Virus record (IMG/VR): IMGVR_UViG_3300025816_000049
Coordinates: 1 to 31,107 of that record
Direction: 5' to 3' (one strand)
DNA length: 31,107 bases
From: a virus
Shown: piece after piece, positions 13,962 through 20,709 of the stretch
How positions within the stretch are numbered: the stretch's first letter is position 1
How the letters are laid out: every line of letters starts with the position of its first letter
Program-made: the position numbers and the translations under genes
The notes under the pieces: generated by a model
The model's input: only the letters and a program-made list of their open reading frames with translations
Databases searched by the model: none
What the model was told of the DNA's origin: nothing

Positions 13962-14038
13962 GGTCCCTTAGCTCAGCTGGATAGAGCAAGTGCCTTCTAA
14001 GCACTAGGTCAGAGGTTCGAATCCTCTAGGGTCCGCCA
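13962..14038 (+). tRNA. tRNA-Arg (anticodon UCU)
   Basis: A 77-nt cloverleaf with encoded CCA. Anticodon TCT at 13996-13998 reads AGA. D stem GCTC/GAGC, anticodon stem AGTGC/GCACT, T stem AGAGG/CCTCT with TTCGAAT loop. The acceptor stem has one U-U mismatch at the third pair (T13964/T14032). AGA is common in AT-rich phage genes, so it likely supports late translation. Confidence 0.95.
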
Positions 14039-14040
14039 GA

Positions 14041-14203
14041 CACTAACTATGAACTAAAGGGGGATTAGTTAGTGAAACCCTATAGATTTTGGAGGCCCCA
14101 ATCTATAGGTCGGTACATTCGCTGATACCGCGAGAAACTCAGCCGGTTGCTGCATACGTAAAATGCAGATAGAAGGGGAGGCACTGCAGAAGGCCTCCCC
14201 TTT
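14041..14203 (+). ncRNA. unidentified structured RNA downstream of tRNA-Arg
   Basis: No ORF covers this segment, but it folds almost completely: helix A 14041-14049/14066-14074 (9 bp, perfect), helix B 14079-14088... (CCTATAGATT/AATCTATAGG, 14100-14109, 10 bp), an H-type pseudoknot from CGGTA/TACCG (14111-14115/14126-14130) and GCTGA/TCAGC (14121-14125/14139-14143), helix D CTGCAT/ATGCAG (14150-14155/14163-14168) and helix E 14073+100 to 14202 (AAGGGGAGGC/GCCTCCCCTT at 14173-14182/14193-14202). G-rich loop A (14059-14063) could kiss the CCCC in loop B (14096-14099). Probably co-transcribed with the tRNA. I cannot assign a family. Confidence 0.72.
14173..14203 (+). terminator. strong GC hairpin, terminator-like
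   Basis: A 10-bp stem AAGGGGAGGC/GCCTCCCCTT with a 10-nt loop is followed by only three Ts and an AT-rich stretch, so it may end the RNA or be its last structural helix. Confidence 0.5.
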
Positions 14204-14246
14204 GATTAATAAATAACGGATTTATTAATCATTGATTAATAAATAA
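14204..14246 (+). promoter_or_regulatory. AT repeat with two AATAAATA late-promoter-like boxes
   Basis: GATTAATAAATAA occurs at 14204-14216 and 14234-14246, with the inverted TTTATTAATC at 14221-14230 between. Each direct copy includes AATAAATA (14208-14215, 14238-14245), which fits the relaxed NATAAATA late motif of marine T4-like phages. They precede the gene at 14280. Confidence 0.5.
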
Positions 14247-14279
14247 TATCAATAAGGAATTTTAAATAAGGAGATTGCA

Positions 14280-14504
14280 ATGCTAGTATGTTTAGTAATA
14301 GCAGGATCGTTATGGATAGGTGATGAGAAAATAATGTATCCTACACAAGGATCATTTTACTTTCATAAATTTCAAGATACTATAAAAATATATGGCAATG
14401 GTGGGGATAGATATGGAAGCTTTGTTATCCCAAAAGAATTTAAAAACGAAAATACTATAAGTGGTGTATTTCAAAAATGTTCAGAAAAAAATGATATAAA
14501 TTGA
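14280..14504 (+). CDS. small hypothetical protein, 74 aa
   Basis: ATG at 14280 follows AAGGAGATTGCA. The start is hydrophobic (MLVCLVIAGSLWIG), then aromatic and beta-rich (GSFYFHKFQDTIKIYGNGGDRYGSF). Not recognised. It ends 13 nt before the radical-SAM gene and is likely co-expressed with it. Confidence 0.7.
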   Translation: MLVCLVIAGSLWIGDEKIMYPTQGSFYFHKFQDTIKIYGNGGDRYGSFVIPKEFKNENTISGVFQKCSEKNDIN

Positions 14505-14517
14505 AAGGATATACAAT

Positions 14518-15693
14518 TTGTATTGTAGAATGCCCCACGCAGGTTTAACACTTCAACCTAACGGTGATATTGGTCTTTGTTGCGCGGCTTGGCAAAAAAT
14601 GGAATTTGGTCATATATCAAAAATCGATAGCATTAAAGAAATATGGGAAAATGATCCTAAGCTTTTAATGTTAAAGGAAGATGAACCGTATTTAGTACAG
14701 CAAGCGTGTGGTACATGTTTAAAAAAATCTAAACAAAATCTTGATTGGCAATGGGGACTTTGGAATATTCCAAAGAACGGTTCTTACAGAAAAGAAGTAG
14801 GTGAGTTAGACGGTAAGCTTAAGTTTCTAGAATTTACAACATCTAATATTTGTAATCAAACATGTATTACTTGTTCAAGCTATTTTAGTTCAAAATGGAA
14901 ATCTGTTGAACAACAGATTCTGCGTGAAGGTATTCCACTTTATGATTGGAAAACTCATGAACATGGCTTCGGCGCTTATGGTTATGATCATTATAGAATG
15001 ACTGATTCTGACATCGATAAAATTATAGAAATTCTACCAGACCTTAGAATAATTTCTATAAAAGGTGGAGAACCTTTTGCTGATAAAAATAATTTTAGAA
15101 TTTTAGAAGAGTTAAAAAAAGTAAATCCTTCTTGCATTATTAAAGTCAATAGTAATTTTTCAAAAATTCCAAAAAAATTTGTTGATGTTTTAAAAAACTT
15201 TGAATGCCAAATTACAGTGTCAACTGACGGAATTAATAAATCATACGAATATATAAGATCTACTAAGTTTAAAAATACTATTGATAACATGAAAATGTGG
15301 AAAGAAGAAATTGGAGGAAAAATAGCAATAGCTTCAATAATTAGTATTTACAATATGTACGATATAGAAGAAACATGTGATTATTGGGAAAAAAGTCCTT
15401 ATGTTGATTATTGTAATATTAGAGGATTTGTGTTTAATCCAGACTTTGTTTCACCATTATCTTTATTAAAAGAAGAGCAGCTTGATGAATGGATATATAA
15501 TACTAATCAATATATTTCTAATATGCAATCACGTAAAATTCAATACAACTTATTAAAACATGTTAATCATAAAAATATTAATGAATTAGAAAAAAATAAA
15601 GTAGTATCAAAATTTCATTCATATACTAAATTTATGAATAAATATAGAAAAATTAATATATATGATATACATCCACAATTAAAAGATATATAA
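14518..15693 (+). CDS. radical SAM protein with twitch domain
   Basis: This 391-aa protein starts at TTG 14518 after GAAAGGATATACAA. The N-terminal part (CRMPHAGLTLQPNGDIGLCC ... ACGTCLKK, C3, C21/C22, C64, C67) resembles a SPASM/twitch auxiliary cluster region placed before the core. The radical SAM cluster motif is CNQTCITC (CX3CX2C, about residues 113-120), then ISIKGGEPFADKN (the GGEP motif) and STDG. It would cleave S-adenosylmethionine to start radical chemistry. The substrate is unknown; peptide modification is the commonest role of twitch/SPASM enzymes. Confidence 0.85.
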   Translation: MYCRMPHAGLTLQPNGDIGLCCAAWQKMEFGHISKIDSIKEIWENDPKLLMLKEDEPYLVQQACGTCLKKSKQNLDWQWGLWNIPKNGSYRKEVGELDGKLKFLEFTTSNICNQTCITCSSYFSSKWKSVEQQILREGIPLYDWKTHEHGFGAYGYDHYRMTDSDIDKIIEILPDLRIISIKGGEPFADKNNFRILEELKKVNPSCIIKVNSNFSKIPKKFVDVLKNFECQITVSTDGINKSYEYIRSTKFKNTIDNMKMWKEEIGGKIAIASIISIYNMYDIEETCDYWEKSPYVDYCNIRGFVFNPDFVSPLSLLKEEQLDEWIYNTNQYISNMQSRKIQYNLLKHVNHKNINELEKNKVVSKFHSYTKFMNKYRKINIYDIHPQLKDI

Positions 15694-15706
15694 AGGAGGA
15701 TTATAA

Positions 15707-15961
15707 ATGGAAGTAAATGGCCCAGGTTTTTCACACCATTATGCTACTCAGCCTCTTGAGTTAATAGTAAAGACACAAGCCGCAAAAGAGCAGCAAATGA
15801 ATATTGTTGAAAATATTCGACGAAGAACAGAACAATCAATAAAAGCTCCTCAAAAAGCTTTAGCACAATCTTATGAAGGACATAATGGGACTTATGGTGC
15901 AGATGGTAGAAAAACACATATACCGCAAATTGAAGCAAAAAGGGTAGATATAAAAGCATGA
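15707..15961 (+). CDS. conserved small phage protein (MEVNG family), 84 aa
   Basis: AAAGGAGGATTATAA precedes ATG 15707. The sequence MEVNGPGFSHHYATQPLEL followed by a long basic helix (MNIVENIRRRTEQSIKAPQK) resembles a protein I recall from marine T4-like phages; no function is known. It could be tested as a substrate of the adjacent radical SAM protein, but it lacks a typical core peptide. It overlaps the next gene by 4 nt. Confidence 0.75.
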   Translation: MEVNGPGFSHHYATQPLELIVKTQAAKEQQMNIVENIRRRTEQSIKAPQKALAQSYEGHNGTYGADGRKTHIPQIEAKRVDIKA

Positions 15962-16290
15962 CTAAGTCAATTGGACCAAATGATATTGTTCCACCAAAAT
16001 ACTATTCTGGTTGGGGACATGGTGAACATAATAAACATGAACAAAGCTATATAGTAGATAATTCTGATGATATGGTCGATTATACTTTTGAAATTTCAGA
16101 TAAAATAGACACGTCTGGCCCATTTAAATCTGCATTTGAAGCATCAACAGAAGGAGTAATTAGACAAGAATTTATTACGTATAAAATGCGTGATGGGTTA
16201 ATGATAAAAGAAGTCAATATAAGAAAATATACACCAAACGATTATATTGATTCAAAAGATGTAATTCCATTAGGGGAGATAGATAAGTGA
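15958..16290 (+). CDS. hypothetical protein, 110 aa
   Basis: ATG at 15958 overlaps the previous stop. Acidic and aromatic, with the order MTKSIGPNDIVPPKYYSGWG, a beta-rich centre (VDYTFEISDKI, EFITYKMRDGLMIKEVNI) and a short acidic end. Not recognised beyond a likely place in a phage structural/accessory operon. Overlaps the next gene. Confidence 0.75.
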   Translation: MTKSIGPNDIVPPKYYSGWGHGEHNKHEQSYIVDNSDDMVDYTFEISDKIDTSGPFKSAFEASTEGVIRQEFITYKMRDGLMIKEVNIRKYTPNDYIDSKDVIPLGEIDK

Positions 16291-16487
16291 AAGAACAATT
16301 GTTGCTAGCATGTCGTATGCATGCCGAAGGTGAACTAGAAAGAGCTAAAACTAATTTTATGGTTTATTTAAATAATCCTGTTGGTATTGGCGAACATAGC
16401 GATATTGTAGAGGCTATGCAAAAAGAGCTTAGCACTATGGGTCATGCAAGTGAACGTCTTGAAATGTTAAGTAAGCATTTTGAATAG
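16287..16487 (+). CDS. small helical protein, 66 aa
   Basis: GTG at 16287 overlaps the previous stop and follows GGGGAGATAGATAA. The product is almost all helix (LLLACRMHAEGELERAKTNF, IVEAMQKELSTMGHASERLEML). Not recognised. Confidence 0.7.
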   Translation: MKEQLLLACRMHAEGELERAKTNFMVYLNNPVGIGEHSDIVEAMQKELSTMGHASERLEMLSKHFE

Positions 16488-16689
16488 AAGAATAAAATTA
16501 TTTATTGCTTGGTATAAACAATTAAGGGAAAGGAGACATGAATTTCCTTTCCCTTGGTACTATCACACTTCATATAATATTTGGAATTGTTTTCGTTGGG
16601 CTGTATATAATTCAGCTAATAATGATATTAATGGAAATTACTTGTATAAATATTCCCAATGTGGCAAATATAAGAAAAGGATAAGATAG
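16480..16689 (+). CDS. small basic hypothetical protein, 69 aa
   Basis: TTG at 16480, overlapping the preceding gene, is the best available start. The protein is rich in Arg, Trp and Tyr (WYKQLRERRHEFPFPWYYHT). Not recognised. A TATAAATA sequence (16645-16652) lies inside its 3' end and appears to serve the next gene. Confidence 0.6.
   Translation: MNRRIKLFIAWYKQLRERRHEFPFPWYYHTSYNIWNCFRWAVYNSANNDINGNYLYKYSQCGKYKKRIR
16645..16652 (+). promoter_or_regulatory. T4-type late promoter before the synthetase-like gene
   Basis: TATAAATA lies 37 bp upstream of GTG 16689, inside the previous gene. The exact match and its position make a late promoter for the synthetase-tRNA pair plausible. Confidence 0.6.
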
Positions 16690-17513
16690 TGACACAGTTG
16701 ATTGAACCAAAAAAATTTACGAAAGCAGCTGACCTTTTAAGGTCATTTTTTTTAAATAGAGGCTTTCAAGAAGTACATACCCAAAATCGTTTAAGTATTT
16801 TAGCGGCGTGCGAAGATCCAGAAAATGTAGCAACATATAATTATGAAGGGCAAATATGGCCTCTTCCTCAAACTGGCCAGATGTGGTTGGAATATGAATT
16901 ATTAACTCGCCCCTCTTCGAAGGGGTTTTTTTGTATCTCAACTTCATACAGACAAGAACCAAATGCAATTCCTGGAAGACACGATACAATTTTTCCAATG
17001 TTTGAATTTGAAATGCCAGGAGACTTTGAAGATCTTAAAGTAATGGAAAGACAACTTTGTGCTTATATGGGATTTGATGATTTGACAGAAAAAACTTATG
17101 CTGAGTGGCAGGAAAATTATTCATTACCTTTAGATAAAGAGCTTACAGCTGATCATGAACTAGCAATGTACTATGAATATAAAAGCTGTATGATCACAGA
17201 TTTTCCAGAAATAACTAGTCCATTTTGGAATATGTCAAGGAATGAAGACGGAACAAGCAAAAAAATAGATGTCATTCTTGGTGGCATGGAAACAATTGGC
17301 AGCGCTGAAAGATCTACAGATGTTAAGCAAATGAGAGATACATTTCATACTATTTCAAACGGCGAATATGCCGGTCTTATTAACAAGTTATTTGGTAAAG
17401 ATCGTGTTGAAGCTGAACTTGAAAAGTTTCTTGAATTTGATTTCTTTCCAAGAGTTGGTGGTGGAATAGGTATGACCCGCATGATCAGTGCGCTCGATAC
17501 TCTTAAAAAATAA
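16689..17513 (+). CDS. free-standing class IIb aminoacyl-tRNA synthetase core (AsnRS/AspRS/asparagine-synthetase-A-like)
   Basis: This 274-aa protein starts at GTG 16689 (AAAGGATAAGATA upstream) and shows all three class II motifs: motif 1 LLRSFFLNRGFQEVHT (about 16-31), motif 2 TSYRQEP...GRHDTIFPMFEFE (85-108; R88, E90, R97, H98) and motif 3 VGGGIGMTRMISAL (256-269; R264). QTGQMWLEYELL and GGMETIGSAERSTD match the Asp/Asn/Lys subgroup. The N-terminal OB-fold anticodon-binding domain is absent. It could charge a tRNA or, like archaeal AsnRS-derived AsnA, make asparagine from aspartate and ammonia. The Asn-anticodon tRNA 6 nt downstream favours a link to asparagine either way. Confidence 0.85.
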   Translation: MTQLIEPKKFTKAADLLRSFFLNRGFQEVHTQNRLSILAACEDPENVATYNYEGQIWPLPQTGQMWLEYELLTRPSSKGFFCISTSYRQEPNAIPGRHDTIFPMFEFEMPGDFEDLKVMERQLCAYMGFDDLTEKTYAEWQENYSLPLDKELTADHELAMYYEYKSCMITDFPEITSPFWNMSRNEDGTSKKIDVILGGMETIGSAERSTDVKQMRDTFHTISNGEYAGLINKLFGKDRVEAELEKFLEFDFFPRVGGGIGMTRMISALDTLKK

Positions 17514-17519
17514 GAATAA

Positions 17520-17628
17520 TCCGAGGTGGTGGAATGGTAGACACGCCGTACTGTTTATACGGTGAATCAAATGTACCCGCAAAAGTATATTTATATTCGT
17601 GAAGGTTCGAATCCTTCCCTCGGAGCCA
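17520..17628 (+). tRNA. atypical tRNA, anticodon GUU (Asn) on a class II Leu-like scaffold
   Basis: A 109-nt tRNA with encoded CCA. Acceptor TCCGAGG/CCTCGGA with discriminator G, D stem GTG/CAC with a Leu-type loop, anticodon stem CCGTA/TACGG around CTGTTTA (anticodon GTT 17553-17555; position 37 is U), T stem GAAGG/CCTTC with TTCGAAT. The variable region is 38 nt (17563-17600) and folds into a 12-bp arm (GAAT/ATTC, then AAATGTAC/GTATATTT). Bacterial tRNA-Asn normally has a 5-nt variable loop. The U1-A72 pair, G73 and GUU are Asn-type; the body is Leu-type. Confidence 0.88.
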
Positions 17629-17639
17629 ATAAAAAAATG

Positions 17640-17647
17640 TATAAATA
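17640..17647 (+). promoter_or_regulatory. T4-type late promoter
   Basis: TATAAATA lies 12 bp after the tRNA end and 36 bp before ATG 17684. Its predicted start falls after the GTG at 17651, which rules out that codon as the gene start. Confidence 0.8.
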
Positions 17648-17683
17648 GTAGTGAACGATTATAAAGAAAATCAAGGAATACCC

Positions 17684-18730
17684 ATGATGCAAACTTTTAA
17701 ACAGTACACTCGATTATTTGAAGCCAGTGATAAACTAGTTAAAGCTAATGCTTCTAATAATGATAGAGGTGTTATGCATGAGTTATTAGTAGGTAAACAT
17801 TTAAATGGTGGTAAGCATATGCCTCATCATCCAAATAAAGAAGGCAGATCTGCAGCCGAAGAGCACGATCATATTAAAGCTAAAATGTCACTTAGCGATT
17901 ATAAAGCAGCTGTTAAAAAAGCTAATGTTAAGGCTAAAAAGCTTGGAGAACATTTAGGTAAAATAAAGAAAGTATCTTGGACATCAAAGTCTGGCGATAT
18001 AGAGAAAGCTACCGGCATAAAATCTTCACAAAAAGAAGATTCTGGAGATATTGTAGTAACTAGTCATAGAGGTCATCACACAAGCGTTAGTTTAAAAGTT
18101 ACTAAAGGACCTACCCCTAATATTACTACAGCTAATCTCGGTAAATCTCAGCATCACAAAAATTCTGAAAAACATCACAAAGAAATGATTGCTAATATAA
18201 AGAAAAAATATCCTGAAATAGCTAAGATGGGTAAAGCAGAGCAGAATGAATGGACAAAAAATAATCCTAAAAAGCATGAAGAAGTTAAAAAAATATTTAA
18301 GAAGACTTTAGGTTCTCATGCTAAAGCTCATGGCGACGAGCTAAATCATCATTTAAAACATGGTGGACAGAAAGGTGTTAATCATGTAAAACACTATATT
18401 TCAGGACTACTTCATGCCCATGAAACACCATTAGAAAAAAACGGCCATTCTCATATAAGAGCAACTATAACTGTCCATAATGGTAAAGATAAAGCACATA
18501 TTATTCACCCCCATGAGCACTATAAACATGTAATGAAAGATCCTGATTTTCATAAAAATATTAAAATAACACACACAGGGGGTAATGTACATTTTCACCA
18601 TAAAGGAAAGAAAATAACAAGCCTTACTTATAAGATGGGGTCACAAAGTAGACCGACTTACGGAACTAGCCTTGTTGTAGTAGGCAGACCAAACCATAAT
18701 ATGAAAGATGGAGAAATCTCAGATCATTGA
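17684..18730 (+). CDS. His/Lys-rich PD-(D/E)XK-like nuclease, probable injected protein
   Basis: This 348-aa protein starts MMQTFKQYTRLFEAS, close to the MKTFKQY leader of the ART-like protein and to T4 capsid-targeting leaders. The region E33 (HELLVGKHLNGG), then GDIVV (D122) and VSLKV (K138) fits a PD-(D/E)XK nuclease core, and KVSWTSKSGDIEKATGI recalls a marine-phage endonuclease-like family. It is exceptionally rich in His and Lys, as DNA-associated capsid proteins can be. Role inferred: packaged with the genome and acting on host DNA. RBS AAGGA supports ATG 17684 (17687 possible). Confidence 0.7.
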   Translation: MMQTFKQYTRLFEASDKLVKANASNNDRGVMHELLVGKHLNGGKHMPHHPNKEGRSAAEEHDHIKAKMSLSDYKAAVKKANVKAKKLGEHLGKIKKVSWTSKSGDIEKATGIKSSQKEDSGDIVVTSHRGHHTSVSLKVTKGPTPNITTANLGKSQHHKNSEKHHKEMIANIKKKYPEIAKMGKAEQNEWTKNNPKKHEEVKKIFKKTLGSHAKAHGDELNHHLKHGGQKGVNHVKHYISGLLHAHETPLEKNGHSHIRATITVHNGKDKAHIIHPHEHYKHVMKDPDFHKNIKITHTGGNVHFHHKGKKITSLTYKMGSQSRPTYGTSLVVVGRPNHNMKDGEISDH

Positions 18731-18744
18731 AAAGGAATTAATAC

Positions 18745-18939
18745 ATGACAGGAACAATAATTGAATTCCCAAAAATATCAGAATTGGATAGGCAATACAT
18801 GACACTTGAATCACAACAAGAAATTATTAGAGATCAGGCAGCTTTAATAAAAAAACTTCAAGACGAAAAAAAAGCTAAAAAAGAGCTACGCGAAGAGGGC
18901 GAATTGATTGAAGGTGAAAAGCTCTTTTTACAGGAGTAA
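18745..18939 (+). CDS. small coiled-coil protein, 64 aa
   Basis: ATG at 18745 follows AAAAGGAATTAATAC. After a short beta start (TGTIIEFPKI) the protein is a charged heptad helix (EIIRDQAALIKKLQDEKKAK). Not recognised; probably transcribed with the nuclease gene. Confidence 0.72.
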   Translation: MTGTIIEFPKISELDRQYMTLESQQEIIRDQAALIKKLQDEKKAKKELREEGELIEGEKLFLQE

Positions 18940-18943
18940 TTCA

Positions 18944-18951
18944 TATAAATA
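18944..18951 (+). promoter_or_regulatory. T4-type late promoter
   Basis: TATAAATA lies 33 bp before the lipase ATG (18985), with CAAGG in the leader. Confidence 0.78.
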
Positions 18952-18984
18952 GTATTATCTAAAAGAATACAAGGTAATACAATT

Positions 18985-19752
18985 ATGGCACAACCAATAA
19001 ATCAATTAAGTTTTAAAGCCAGAAGCCTCTTGTTTGCTCGACTATCAGCAATTGCGTACTCCGACCTTAAAGAAGCTAAGGCCGCTGCCCGCAGACTCGA
19101 ATTTAATACAATTGAATTTTATGATGTCAATGGCGCACAGGCATACAGATTTATGAATAAGTATGATTGTATCATCGCGTGTCGAGGAACTCAACCAAAC
19201 GAATTCAATGACATTAAAGCTGATTTACAATCTATTCCAGTAATGGCTGAAACTGTCTCACGAGTTCATAAAGGGTTTAAGGCCGAGGTCGACGAACTTT
19301 GGCCCGCGATATGTGAAGATCTAAATAGAAAACAAAATAATAGCAAAACATTATGGTTTTGTGGTCACTCGCTTGGAGCTGGAATGGCCACTATTATGTC
19401 GTCAAGATGTTTACATAATTTATTTCTAAAAGATCCGGTTGAGTTATATACATTCGGTTCACCTCGCGTAGGATTTAAAAAATATTGTAATTCTCTTGGT
19501 GTAATTCATCATAGGTTTGTAAATAATAACGATGTTGTTACACGTGTGCCTTTGGTAATGATGGGCTATAGACATCATGGAACAGAGCATTATATGAATT
19601 CTAATGGGGAATTTGTAAATGTATCTGGTTTTAAAAGAATTTGGGATAGATTAAAAGGCATGGCTGCCGGTATTATAAAATTAAAAATAGATAATTTTAG
19701 CGATCATAGTATGGATTGTTATATAAAAAACATAAAAAATATGAAAGAGTAG
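18985..19752 (+). CDS. class 3 lipase-like alpha/beta hydrolase
   Basis: This 255-aa protein has the lipase_3 plan: CRGTQ oxyanion segment (66-70), nucleophile elbow GHSLG (S129), YTFGSPRVG, the acid NNNDVVTRVP (D183) and the base in DHSMDCY (H241). It would hydrolyse acylglycerols or phospholipids. No signal peptide is visible, so action on the inner membrane from inside, or release at lysis, is inferred. It has its own late promoter and sits after the injected-nuclease block. Confidence 0.88.
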   Translation: MAQPINQLSFKARSLLFARLSAIAYSDLKEAKAAARRLEFNTIEFYDVNGAQAYRFMNKYDCIIACRGTQPNEFNDIKADLQSIPVMAETVSRVHKGFKAEVDELWPAICEDLNRKQNNSKTLWFCGHSLGAGMATIMSSRCLHNLFLKDPVELYTFGSPRVGFKKYCNSLGVIHHRFVNNNDVVTRVPLVMMGYRHHGTEHYMNSNGEFVNVSGFKRIWDRLKGMAAGIIKLKIDNFSDHSMDCYIKNIKNMKE

Positions 19753-19770
19753 GAGACTCGGAGACTACAG

Positions 19771-19848
19771 TTGGATTTCCCTTCTTACTGGTTGTTTGAC
19801 GACCCGTGTGATGATTGCACACATTGGATTAACTATTTCTACAAATAA
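19771..19848 (+). CDS. possible 25-aa peptide
   Basis: TTG at 19771, about 8 nt after CGGAG, opens a 25-codon frame rich in Asp, Cys, Trp and Tyr (FDDPCDDCTHWINYFYK). No other gene fits 19753-19850. The CxxC and composition look protein-like, but TTG start and length make this tentative. Confidence 0.3.
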   Translation: MDFPSYWLFDDPCDDCTHWINYFYK

Positions 19849-19851
19849 ATG

Positions 19852-19880
19852 TGTACTTTTTATTAAAAATATGTTAAAAT
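19852..19880 (+). promoter_or_regulatory. early-type promoter (TGTACT variant)
   Basis: TGTACT (19852-19857), 17-bp spacer, TAAAAT (19875-19880), 25 bp before ATG 19906. Weaker match than the others. Confidence 0.55.
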
Positions 19881-19905
19881 ATAATTGAACATGATGGAGA
19901 TATAC

Positions 19906-20268
19906 ATGAAAAAATTACTTATGATGTGTTCAGCACTTGCTATTGTCGCATCTTCTAGTGATGCTGCCGTGCGGGTGGCAACTGTAATACATGTTGAAAA
20001 TTATCAACAGCAGTGCCAAAGGCCTAATAACGATCTTTTGGGCTCAATGATTTTTGGTGCTATTCTTGGCAAAATAGTAACAGGAAATGATAGAGGTGCT
20101 GCAGTCGGAGCATTGCTTGGAACGAGTATGAATAATAATGTAGTATGCTCAGCATTTCAAAGAGTATACTGGAGAGCAGAAAGTTATGGGAGACTTTATC
20201 AAGGATCCTTTAACTCAAATAGGTCACATTATCTTGGCCAAAGAATACATGTAGATGGATTACCATAA
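19906..20268 (+). CDS. exported glycine-zipper-like protein, 120 aa
   Basis: ATG at 19906, after GGAGATATAC, begins a signal peptide MKKLLMMCSALAIVASSSDA. The mature part has a small-residue hydrophobic pair (LLGSMIFGAILGKIVTGN, GAAVGALLGT) like glycine-zipper outer-membrane proteins, and two or three Cys. An upstream in-frame ATG at 19885 would bury the signal peptide and is rejected. Likely envelope protein; role unknown. Confidence 0.8.
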   Translation: MKKLLMMCSALAIVASSSDAAVRVATVIHVENYQQQCQRPNNDLLGSMIFGAILGKIVTGNDRGAAVGALLGTSMNNNVVCSAFQRVYWRAESYGRLYQGSFNSNRSHYLGQRIHVDGLP

Positions 20269-20534
20269 TGAGTAATAAAATAGAAAGAATGGCTGAAATA
20301 ATCAACTATATTAGCTGCAAATTAATGGATGAAGGCAATTCACCAGAATTAGTAGCTGGAGTATTAGCGGCGTGTTCGCTAAGTATATATAAATCAGTAT
20401 TAAAAGACGATGATTATCAATCAATGATTGATGAAATTAGTAAAAGTCGAGATAATGTAGGTCCATTTATTCGAACTGAAAAAGCTAGTATCGAAGATAT
20501 GATGACAGCTGCTCATAGTAAATATATTCATTAG
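20268..20534 (+). CDS. small helical hypothetical protein, 88 aa
   Basis: The ATG overlaps the preceding TAA (TAATG). Helical throughout (IERMAEIINYISCKLMDEG, LVAGVLAACSLSIYKSVL), with no membrane helix long enough to call. Not recognised. Confidence 0.75.
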   Translation: MSNKIERMAEIINYISCKLMDEGNSPELVAGVLAACSLSIYKSVLKDDDYQSMIDEISKSRDNVGPFIRTEKASIEDMMTAAHSKYIH

Positions 20535-20550
20535 TAAAGGAGTAATTAGT

Positions 20551-20709
20551 ATGGTACAGTTAACAGATGACACAGAAGCTGAACGGTATCGAAAAATACT
20601 CTTATTACAAGCCGAAGAAATAGAGCTACTAAGAAAAATGCTCAAGGAAGAAGTGAAAGAAAAGTATGGTTATATAAAAAGAATTAAGGAATTAACAAAT
20701 GTTCAATAA
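20551..20709 (+). CDS. small coiled-coil protein, 52 aa
   Basis: ATG at 20551 follows AAAGGAGTAATTAGT. The protein is one charged heptad helix (KILLLQAEEIELLRKMLKEE). It overlaps the lipoprotein gene by 11 nt. Not recognised. Confidence 0.7.
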   Translation: MVQLTDDTEAERYRKILLLQAEEIELLRKMLKEEVKEKYGYIKRIKELTNVQ

